Assembly: GCF_963576615.1 (NCBI RefSeq)
Contig: NC_088709.1
Location: 20,539,243-20,603,242, forward strand
From: Watersipora subatra
Taxonomy: Eukaryota > Bryozoa > Gymnolaemata > Cheilostomatida > Watersiporidae
Length of the DNA: 64,000 nt
Direction: 5' to 3'
The notes under the pieces: model-generated
The model's database searches: none
Seen by the model: the letters and a program-made list of their open reading frames with translations, nothing else
What the model was told of the DNA's origin: nothing
Made by a program: the position numbers and the translations under genes
In this document: in pieces, positions 55,751-64,000 of the stretch
How the letters are laid out: each line of letters starts with the position of its first letter
Position numbering within the stretch: position 1 is the first letter of the stretch

Positions 55751-55936
55751 TGTTGTATTATGTACTTTAGAGTTATCTTCCCACTATTGTATCAATATTA
55801 TATTCGCATACCTTGTCGGTCCCACTTTGTGTTTTCCTGTCAATAAACAGTTTCCTGTCACCTACCGCATGGACCGCATCACGCTTACTTTTACGTTATC
55901 TTTACGTTATCAGAAACACCTACCAACAATACCACA
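55751..55936 (+). repeat. 3' LTR of the young Gypsy-type element
   Basis: 186 bases, matching the left LTR with no difference noticed; followed by the CATGG target copy. Confidence 0.92.
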
Positions 55937-56202
55937 CATGGTATAAATCTGATGATACCTCGATTAATCACAAAAATTTATCCAGAATATCTGATGAGGA
56001 GTGTCTGACACCAGCCAAACTATTAGTCCCAAAACCGCTAGAGTGTGGGCCTAATAGTTAGGCATGTATCAAACAGCTATCAATACTGAATACCATGTGA
56101 GGCATGCTTGTACATTAATGTATAACTGACTGACTCGTTACCTAAACTATGGTAATACTACACCCTGCCAATTCACCCTAAAATTCACCTCTTTTGCGTA
56201 AA

Positions 56203-56373
56203 ACTATCCTTCTCCTAAAGACAATGGTGAGTTCAGGAGAGTGATTTTCTGACTCGCTGTACGGGCCTTCCACCGTTCAATGAAGGTCTCAAAGGCCGGA
56301 CCATACATAGCCGCCTCATAGTAGTTTGAGTTTATCCGACATGTTCTTGTGGAATGCATCAATAGCTGCTCGC
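56203..56373 (-). pseudogene. SWIM-domain gene remnant, middle exon
   Basis: After a polypyrimidine acceptor TTTTTTTTTAAG the minus strand reads EQLLMHSTRTCRINSNYYEA, AMYGPAFETFIERWKARTAS, QKITLLNSPLSLGEG then a stop. In the SWIM-protein group, the linker between zinc finger and C-terminal tail has a similar helical block ending in a short SFG-type word. Open over 55 residues, so it was coding not long ago. It lies on the other side of the Gypsy-type element from the C-terminal exon. Confidence 0.4.
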
Positions 56374-56808
56374 CTTAAAAAAAAACTCAATATGTACATG
56401 ATGTGCATATTATAAACAGCAATATCTCCCAGTGTTATTTAATCTTGTCTTTTAACTATTGAATCATCATTGTTCAAACAGAGTATGTACTGCGGCATGA
56501 ATCATAAAATGTACTATCATTTGAGAAGCAAAAATCATTACTGAATAAACTGAGCAGGAGAGTAAACACACCATTGGAGTAATGAAGCAAGAAGCAGAAG
56601 GTGGTATGTTTGTTGAACAGAGAACATAGGACAAGGGGCTTCTGACTTGATTTTATCAAATCAATCACCACAGTGGCAAATAATAACCATCAGGCATGTT
56701 ATACCATGATGATTGCTGACATGTCATAACTAGCATGTGTGACAAAATAGCTTATAAATGAAAAACATGTATAAATATAATGATCATGTGCCTTGTCTCG
56801 GAACCTAC

Positions 56809-56871
56809 CATTTCTGGGGCTGTATTTCAGAAACCTTTGGTATCACTTCCCCTTCTGAATAACTGTTCTCG
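56809..56871 (-). pseudogene. SWIM-domain gene remnant, possible 63-base exon
   Basis: Acceptor TTTTATCATTCTAG and donor GTAGGTTCC on the minus strand enclose 63 bases that read ENSYSEGEVIPKVSEIQPQK in one frame. Acidic linker-like; placed in this gene only by strand and order. Confidence 0.25.
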
Positions 56872-57413
56872 CTAGAATGATAAAAACAAAACAATTGTTC
56901 ACAAAATGTAACATATCAAACCACCTATAATGAATTTTAGTGTTCGAGTAATCATACCCACATATGACCAAACTGTATATTGTATAACACAAGTAGGTTC
57001 TAGTTTAAAAAAATTATTTATACTTTCGTACTGCAAGTGGTTCGAATGAATTCTTGGTCTAAAAAAATTCCAATCTTTAGTAATAGTAAGCTTTATGGCT
57101 GGCTTTTGTTAGTCATACATGACCACTCCATTTTACGAAGCATTGATGGTTAATACTAGGCCAGTACCTTTTAACAACCTCTTCATATTCAAAATGTTCT
57201 TCTACTTCTCCTTCTGTATTAATCATTTTATTATCTATAAAAGTATTGTGGTGAAGCGGCTGCAACCAGCCTTTCTGTGCTTTCTGACCTGTAAAATAGT
57301 TTAGGATGTTTTATGAGAGTTCACTGTGAATAGTCAAACTTTACATATAACAAGGCTAAGCAAACTAGTTGACTTCTTATCATTTTAAACAGTAATAAGT
57401 CCCATGGTATTAC

Positions 57414-57624
57414 CTGTTGAAAGCCAAAACTAATCTTTCCATTAGTGCTGGAGCGGCTTGTAGTGGTGTTCATTTGTTCCACGTTCAAATGCACTCATCA
57501 TCATAGCCCACAGGTGCTTACAGAGGTTTCCTGTCTTGCCATAAGTGTAGCTACACAAACTTAGGTAAACTTGGACGAGTTTTTTGGTCTTCCCTATGAC
57601 AACCTCATACTGGTCACCCACCTT
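57414..57624 (-). pseudogene. SWIM zinc-finger exon remnant
   Basis: Acceptor TGTTCTTTGCAG then KVGDQYEVVIGKTKKLVQVY, LSLCSYTYGKTGNLCKHLWA, MMMSAFERGTNEHHYKPLQH and a TAA stop; donor-like CAACAG-GTAATA at 57413. The SWIM pattern is C-x-C-x(n)-C-x-H; here the GKTGNLCKHLWA end is exact, but the second Cys of the first pair is Tyr (C-S-Y). SWIM fingers bind DNA or protein and occur in MULE-type transposases and in ZSWIM proteins. The catalytic part, if any, is missing to the right. The in-frame stop and the lost ligand mark a dead copy. Confidence 0.5.
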
Positions 57625-57639
57625 CTGCAAAGAACAAGT

Positions 57640-58110
57640 AAGTTATATATACATAAAACACCGTAAGGTCATTATTGCAGAACTTACTATACTTGAGGAA
57701 CGCTTAATGGGAATATATGGACTTGAAAATTGCACTCAAGTTACCCTGAGAGACTTCAATTGTGATCTACTGCCCACTGCCTTAGACCAAAGCAGGAGAA
57801 AAAAATATGTTGGAACTTTTAGAATGACTAAATTTAAGACAAAATATCACAAGCCCCATGAGGATAACCCTCACTGGAAAAACTCTCTTGACACCATCAT
57901 CACACGTAAGAACCTGTCCTCACTGAAGGCAGATGTTATCCCAAACAGCACCAGTATCACGACATGGTTTTCATAGAGATAAACTTATCCCTGCATTGTT
58001 AGCCTCACGAAGTTCAGTAACTTTCTGCTCCACGAAAAACTTCAACCAAGATAATTTCTTGAAATAATCTCTATCTAAACAATAGGACTGCATGCCTTCA
58101 AAAAATCCAA
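57640..58110 (+). pseudogene. LINE fragment, AP-endonuclease end
   Basis: Plus strand reads LRDFNCDLLPTALDQSRRKK, YVGTFRMTKF, then NPHWKNSLDTIITRKNLSSL, KADVIPNSTSITTW; further right, after stops, KNFNQDNFLK. It follows the order of the last blocks of LINE-type AP endonucleases: GDFNxDLL, a LIDxIxT block, VxPxxISDH, then the (Y)KNFxxxxF linker before the reverse transcriptase. The Gly of GDFN reads Arg and the SDH block reads SIT. CR1/L2/Jockey-like by pattern; 5'- and 3'-truncated, at least three stops. No RT was found. Confidence 0.55.
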
Positions 58111-58441
58111 CGCAAGAAATCTCCCATGTAACTCAACTTACCCTACTCTAAAATTACGTCCAATAACAGAAATTGAACTACTCCACCTCATGTACCACTT
58201 GCTACTCTTATGCTTTATTATTGCTGATGAAGTTGCAGGTCGTTTCCTTCTGTGTTCTGATTCAAGCTTGCTGAAAGAATCTCTTCTCCAAGATGGGGAA
58301 GGTGGAAGTTTAGTGTGCGAGTTAAGAACGTGTGGTTTAGAGCGCGATAACGAGCGTGCTTGGCAGGTAAACCCAACAACCCATTATTCCCACATTTCGC
58401 GCGCGTTCTCATTTGGGGTGCTAATTTCCTCAATCCTCTGG

Positions 58442-58876
58442 GGTGAAATTTATAAACAATAGACTTCGGCATCCAATCACAGGGCATTGTCAACTTCAAT
58501 GTCATTTGTTAGCCTAACAACAAACGACCCGATTTCATGGGCTGTAGGGCAAAAAGTCTGACATCACTGTTACTACTGATAATCAATCATATGATAACAT
58601 AATATATAATAATATGTGGATTAATCAGTAAACATGATCAAACATTTAATTTACGATATTGCATTTTAGTATAACTTGATACAAAAATCAACACCACTTT
58701 TCATTATTTCAGTTATATCATTCTTTCTGTCACTTTTTGTTTCACAACACCAAAGGAATGAAGAGTAATTAAATCACTTGCCACCAGTAACAAACTCAAA
58801 ATATGACTGTTATCGGTTTAACAAAAAGCGGTTCAAACATCATTTATGCCAAAGTCTATTGTTTATAAATTTCACC
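58442..58876. repeat. 30-base inverted repeat around a 375-base spacer
   Basis: 58442-58471 starts GGTGAAATTTATAAACAATA; 58847-58876 is its complement with one difference in 30. The outer right copy lies within the Tigger N-terminal remnant (frame ...GEIYKQ). A fold-back duplication or a small inserted element is possible. The stretch 58390-58470 also resembles the complement of 49400-49315 (GGGGTGCTAATTTCCTC shared). Confidence 0.6.
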
Positions 58877-59258
58877 TAGCACCGGCCTTTTTACATAGCA
58901 TCGTTTCAGTACGCTGTCATCGGCCAATCGTTTATTTATCATCCATTCCCTGAGCAGTCTCTCCATTAGCAGTCGTGAAGATCGCTATGACGTTTATAAA
59001 CTATGGTTCGTCCTTTTGCGAACTAAATGCCCTAAATATAATCCTTGTTTGATATTTGTGGATGTATGTATTTCTATCAGATTGCTGAGTTAGCTCAATC
59101 ACGCATACATATTTCGCATATTTTTCATTAATTTTCCATTTAATATCATCTGTTATCATTCGCTGTTTCTTTGCATTATGTTTCATTTTAATGGCAAACT
59201 TTCGGTGAACGCACAGTACTTTTAATTCATATAATTCTGCACTGAATAGCGTGCACAA
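58862..59258 (-). pseudogene. Tigger-type transposase N-terminal remnant (CENP-B-like helix-turn-helix)
   Basis: Minus strand from 59258: ELKVLCVHRKFAIKMKHNAK, KQRMITDDIKWKINEKYAKY, VCVIELTQQSDRNTYIHKYQ, TRI. This follows the Tigger pattern KKRRTITxxxKLEIIEKxExGxxVxxLAxxYxRNxSTIxTIxK. After a frame change and a stop comes ERLLREWMINKRLADDSV, the second helix-turn-helix block (E-x-L-L-x-x-W-I-x-E-K-x-L-x-G-D-S-V). So both DNA-binding halves are present, in the correct order and strand for an element ending at 59492. At least one stop and one frameshift; the DDE part does not follow. Confidence 0.6.
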
Positions 59259-59492
59259 AAAAAGTGGTACAAAAGTATAACCTGAGCAGTTGAAAAATAC
59301 AGAGTGATGCTGTTCTCATAAAACACCTCCAGCATACTTGACAACTAACTCACATGCTCGTATCTCAAACATGTTAAAGTCGTCAAAAGTGGTCAAACAT
59401 GGTCAAAGTGTTAGTGCTAACACTTGCTTAAAAGCTGGCGCGTATCTCAAGTTTTTCGTATGTTGGAGCACTCGTAAGTTGAAGTATTACTG

Positions 59493-60150
59493 TGTATAAC
59501 ATATTATCATCATAAAACATTAATACTTGCAGATGAATAGCATATTATTTCATAGCATCTTTGCAGTTATCTTAACATTGCTTACTATTTATCGTCGCTC
59601 GTAATTCCTATTCTACCATATATGAAAAGCCAGTTTTTGTTGCAAACTGAGGCAAACATATTAATAAGTGCAATAAACATTTATGCAACATCGTTAGAAA
59701 TAGCTATAAAATAGAAATATCCCTCAAATTAAAAATGAAATTAAAAAAAATTGAACACATTAACAAATTGCGAAGTGGGGCACTGGACCACAGGCTATAA
59801 TATCATCGTGTGTTAATTGCAAGCAAGAGATATCCATTGGTAGAGATATTTCTCATCTTGCCAATGTATATTTATTTGAAGTTATTTGACAAGTTAACAG
59901 ATTTATTGCATCAAAAAGGATTAACGTAGCTTCGACCGAAGGGAGTGCAAAAGTAGGCGACATTCACTTCACTCGTAAAAAGGTTAAATTAATCTTCTCA
60001 AAATTCTGACAAACTGTTTGAAAAAATACAGCCGTTTAAAAAAATACAACGCTAGATCTATTTGAGCGCCACCGCCATTTGACCCCTCCCTCATTTGACC
60101 GCCACCTCTGTTTGACTGCCACCTCAATTTGACCGCCATTAGGTTACTGG
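59493..60150. mobile_element. Family P copy in unit C, right half
   Basis: Resumes with TTGCAGATGAATAGCATATT and the CAAACATATTAATAAGTGCA word of the family; the end has repeated GACCGCCACCTCTGTTTGAC and ACTGCCACCTCAATTTGACC words. Together with 47899-48660 it rebuilds one family copy in outline. Confidence 0.6.
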
Positions 60151-61389
60151 GTCTGAAGCTAATAACTTTGGCCAGTTGGTTATGACTCATGCTCTTAGTC
60201 GAGCTCAAGTTTTACATATATTAAAGTATACAATAGTAAGCTTTTTACAGTAGGAGAAAACATACTGGTCGCCGTGGCAAGACATCTACTGTAATAGTTG
60301 CAACATAACTCAACTGTGGTAAGGAATTAGCAGGTTTGCAAGAGAGTTATGTTATTATTTAAAAGGAGGTATGAGTCGTCCCCCATAAATAGTAATAATT
60401 TGGGATGATAGGTGATGAACTCGATATTGAACAGCAACAAACAATTTAAATTTTGATAAACATAATCAAGATCAAAAAAATTCCAAAAACAACTCGTCTG
60501 CAACAGTCTAGAAGTCTTTATTTAAATAAAAACAACATAAACATTGATAGGGCTTGTGAGTCTATGAATATCGGTAAATAGCTTATGTGTATAGTGAAAG
60601 TTACTTTGGCTTTTGTTTTAGTGCTTTTAATTTGCAAACATTTGGTGCACTGTGTGTATAATAGTTCAGTGAGGTTTTTGTTGTCGAGGTCTCTACAGCG
60701 CCAGCTTTCACTTCCATTTGTCGTTCTACCTCACTAACCCTAAAGGCTCTCAAATAAGATAACCGAGACTATCACTAGATGGACTTTGACTTCTCCAAAC
60801 TTGGTCTTGTGAATAACTGAATCTTTTTGATGAAATAAATAAGCGAGTCAGACCAAAGTTAAACATCAAGAAGAATTGAAATTTAGTGATTTGGAGGTCT
60901 GATTGATGCTGATATTACTCACTTCTCATGATATTGATATTGCCCGTTCAATCTATGCATTTCTGACATTCCATTTATGGTTTGGCTTTAAAGAAGATAA
61001 TTGCAGGACTTTTTGTTTTAGGAAAACCTTTGTGTTTCTCAATAGGTGATGGTGACAGTTTTGGCATATCATTGTAAGGATGATCAAAGTAAGCTTTATC
61101 ACGTCCTGGAACAACATTTCAACTTATCCAGCCCATATTCTTATTGATTACTTTGTTATTTCAAAACCTGTCTGTTGAATGGCAATGGTGATCATGGCCA
61201 TATCACTCGATTAAATTTTCTCCATGTCTTTGTGAGTCGAGTCAATCCTAGCTACACTTTTATTTGTTTTATGGTCTTATCAGGGTGTCAATGACTTTCA
61301 CAATAAGAGAAACAGAATGATGTGTTCAAACCAACTTTTAGACAGAGTCTCCTTATTTCCCCAGCACTTTAGATTTTAAAGGTTCCCTT
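60151..61389. other. Intergenic, nothing recognised
   Basis: AT-rich; no coding motif, terminal repeat or RNA gene seen. Confidence 0.45.
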
Positions 61390-62210
61390 GTTTCTATACT
61401 CTTCACTCAAACTATGTTCTTTTTAGCCATGTCTTCAATAAACGTATTCTCCTTAGCCATGTTTTAAAAAGCACATTCTTTTTTTCTATATTCATGTTCT
61501 CTATATCCATATTCTCTAAAGCCGTTTACTCTACGACTTTACTATTGATAGCCATGTCTTCTAAGACATCTATAGCACTCTCATCTATTTCACTAATGTC
61601 ACGACGATCCAAACATGGCTATCAGATCCGTTTTCTCTATAAAAAGGTTTTCAATATCCATGTTTTTGATATAAATATCTTTTTATTTTCTCTGTCACCA
61701 TGATGTATAAAAAATTGGCTCTGTAAGCAATGTTTTAACCATGTTCACTATAACAGTGTTCTCTACAATCATGTTCACAGTAACCCCATAACCACAACCT
61801 TCATGTTTCTGTCCTTTATCCAACCAGTCCAAAAACAAGGTACGGTTGGGATTATTAGTCAGCTGATTCTACTGACAGTCTTTTTCCCACCAATTATTTT
61901 GATGGAATTATTAAACTTTAACAATTTGATTGACGCCCGTTATGTTTTTCATGTCTGCTCTTGGTGTCCACTGAAACCACGTCCTATAAGACCATGGTCT
62001 CTATATTGATAGAGCTATGTTTGCTGTGATCATCTTTTCAATAGCCGTGGCATGTATAGACATGTTTTCCATGTATAACCATGTTCAACGTGGTCATGTA
62101 TTTTCATATCCGTTTTCTATATAAGCATGCCTTTAACCTTATTATCTACAAACATATTAAGTATAGCCAAGTTCTTTACAGCCAGTATTCTTATAATCAT
62201 GGTCTATTTG
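61390..62210. repeat. Degenerate TAGCC-ATGTT repeat, copy 3 (longest)
   Basis: About 800 bases of loose 18-22 base units such as TTTTTAGCCATGTCTTC, CTCTATATCCATATTCTC, TTGATAGCCATGTCTTC, CACTATAACAGTGTTC, CAATAGCCGTGGCATG. Open frames here (61494-61703, 61803-62009) are by-products. Same design at 13680-13890 and 24460-24720. Confidence 0.6.
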
Positions 62211-64000
62211 GCAATAATTATTCATAATGCAGTTCACCATGAAGTTAGGTAACCTCCAATGTCTCACTAAATGAAGTCCGCTTTGTAAAAAATATCATAT
62301 GAAGGGAGTTGTCTGCTTTGTTCAACTTTGAGTTGGCCCCTCTCCAAAAGTAAGCTCCACCTAACAGTCATAATAATCCAAACAATCACAAATGGCTATA
62401 ATCCGTAGCTATCTATACAAACGATTATTCAACGCTATAGTATAAAATCATTTCTTCACTGACCCAACAAATCTGTATTGATTATGATTAGGGCTTAGTT
62501 ACTGTATAAGCAATTGCATTACTCGCTGCATACCATCTACTATATACATATATAACTCTAGTAAATAGTTACATTTAAAAGCATGTAATAAAAAATTGAC
62601 GGGCCATATACCTAAAAACTTCTGTCATGGTCGCAAGCTACAAGTCAGACTATTTCGGAACTCAGTGATACAACTTTACCAATTACTAGTTATTAACTCA
62701 TCAGCTATGTAAAATTATCAGGCAGACAAACTCTGTAGATGAAAACAGTAAACTGTTTGAGCGAAGAGGGATCAGCATAAACTATAACAAATAAATCAAC
62801 ATTCATGTTTCAAACAAGATTTGTCTGCTCTTAATATACAAAATATGATAACTATATTAATTAGGCAAGTGGACTTTTAACTTTCAAAACCAGTGGATAG
62901 GACTTCCAAAGGGTAGTGGATAATCAAACCCAGAGATATCGCCTGTAGAATATTTATGTTGTTCAATTTAATATTATGTAACATATAGAGTAATATATAA
63001 TAAGTATTGCTGTTTGTCAGCACTATACTTAGTTACATATTAGATGCTTTCTATAGATTTAATAAAAATGGATGTTGTTTCAGAGTCAGTGGTCCAAATA
63101 AGAATTATGTTATGCTTTAGACTTCTAAATAGAAGTAAAGTTTTTATTACGAATCGTTTACTGAAGCAGTTTAAATTTTTTTCTTTAAAGATTAACGATG
63201 TGTTACGTTAATTACTAAACTTTACATATTATCAACTGAATATGTGTTGATGAATGATCTGCCACATAAGAAAAATAAATGATAAAAAATATTATGATAT
63301 ACTATATCCAAAACATTATATTAAGAGTTATTTAAACCATAAAGTGATCTTTAAGAAATAATAAAATGTAACTTGAAAAATGCAATAGTTTTTTTGTACG
63401 GTTCTATATAATTTTGTCTAAGGTAGCACTCCTTACTGATTTTCTCATATAACCAATAAAGTTTTTGAACTGGCAAGTGGTTCTTTCTGCCAGGCAAAGG
63501 AAATACTATCTATATCAAATGCCAATCAACTGTCCAATCAGTTATTTGAACTTTTGTATGATCTGTTATATACACTATTCATAATTCTGACACCAGTTGT
63601 GTTCTCCTGCATGTTTGTATAATTATTTCTCAGTAGCTGTCTTGCTTTGCGTGAGCACCAATGTTGGTTCCTCTGTCGCATGGGTGTTAGCCACTGTTTT
63701 ATTACCAGTATATAGCCACTTTCGGCATCAATTTTGAATGTTATATGCGAACTCCAATGTCGTTACCTTATTAATAATAGGTCGGCCCATCTCAGGCTAG
63801 GGCCTATAGTGTATTCACCATTAGGAATGCTTCCTTTGGCATAAAACGAAAGAAAAAGGATTTTCAAACAGTTCATAGTATAATAGATATACATATCATT
63901 TCAAAATGTGTGATAGAAATGTGTCCTCAGAAACGTGCAAGGACTAGCATAGTACTCTGCTAAATGGCCTTATCTCCTCGTGGTAGAATGGGTTGTACAA
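62211..64000. other. Intergenic, nothing recognised
   Basis: AT-rich sequence without recognisable coding regions or terminal repeats. The last 30 bases (CTCCTCGTGGTAGAATGGG) faintly recall a tRNA D-arm but are cut by the window edge. Confidence 0.4.

Larger units (their letters stand above)
51438..55936 (+). mobile_element. Young, whole-looking Gypsy-type LTR retrotransposon, 4499 bases
   Basis: Two 186-base LTRs (51438-51623, 55751-55936), TGTTGTATTA to CAATACCACA, appear identical, so insertion is recent. Flanks CATGG (51433-51437; 55937-55941) are a 5-base target duplication. A TGGTGACC primer-site start follows the left LTR, and a purine-rich GAGAAAGAGAGA precedes the right one. One long gag-pol frame, 51718-55578. 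It looks whole, with no break seen. It lies inside the SWIM remnant, between its last two exons. Confidence 0.93.
48663..59492 (-). mobile_element. Tigger/pogo-type element swollen to 10.8 kb by nested insertions
   Basis: Left end CAGTCATACTTCGACTTAAG; the right end complement is CAGTAATACTTCAACTTACG, 17 of 20 matching. The left flank is TA. CAGT ends and TA targets are those of pogo/Tigger elements. The flanking family P sequence is continuous across it when compared with unit B (ACTTGTTTTTTGAATAT left, TTGCAGATGAATAGCATATT right). Minus-strand transposase pieces: N-terminal helix-turn-helix near the right end (58862-59258), C-terminal tail near the left end (49061-49423). The catalytic middle was not found. 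Inside lie a broken SWIM gene, a LINE piece and a Gypsy-type element. Confidence 0.65.
43530..60150 (+). repeat. Segmental duplication unit C, split by a later insertion
   Basis: Third copy of the zinc-finger segment: 43530-48660 and 59493-60150 together match unit B. The gap is filled by the Tigger-like insertion 48663-59492. Confidence 0.65.

Noticed and set aside
57119-57304. 61-residue open frame MTTPFYEALM...
   Set aside because: No motif, and it lies opposite the SWIM remnant's intron region.
63981-64000. tRNA-like words at the right edge
   Set aside because: Only a partial D-arm resemblance before the window ends; not enough for a tRNA or SINE call.

Overview
The window looks like nuclear DNA from an invertebrate animal. 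It is AT-rich and gene-poor, with split genes using GT-AG introns, a C2H2 zinc-finger family, Gypsy-type LTR elements, a LINE scrap and many DNA transposons. The taxon cannot be fixed from this sequence; a marine lophotrochozoan is a guess only. Coordinates of repeats are good to about 10-50 bases, except where terminal repeats or target duplications are quoted.

Layout. 1-2780: part of a Gypsy-type LTR element on the minus strand, running off the left edge. 2781-11550: mostly non-coding, holding a decayed pogo/Tigger-type transposase (4800-5785) and TTAA-flanked DNA elements. 11551-27215: a plus-strand zinc-finger gene (ZNF-A). It has a short ATG exon, five micro-exons of 57 or 63 bases, all in phase 1, that encode an acidic motif of the type [hydrophobic]-K-x-E/D-P, and a last exon with 17 C2H2 fingers. 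Its introns are packed with transposons. 25.5-60.1 kb: three copies of one segment, each with a zinc-finger exon: ZNF-A (17 fingers), ZNF-B (36.1-37.1 kb, 9 fingers) and ZNF-C (46.4-47.1 kb, 5 fingers, probably decaying). Copy B was later hit by an old, broken Gypsy-type element (39886-43130). Copy C was hit by a Tigger-like element that now spans 48663-59492, because it carries a broken SWIM zinc-finger gene, a LINE fragment and a young, whole-looking Gypsy-type element (51438-55936). 60.2-64.0 kb: no gene seen, one degenerate simple repeat.

How the parts relate. The only likely working host gene is ZNF-A, with ZNF-B a possible second. The tandem copies, the changing finger numbers and the near-identical stretch of fingers 4-7 in A and B fit a zinc-finger family evolving by duplication and gene conversion. 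The nested insertions allow relative dating: segment duplication, then the Gypsy-type insertion in B; and in copy C the Tigger-like insertion, then the young Gypsy-type insertion. No operon, CRISPR array or complete RNA gene was seen.
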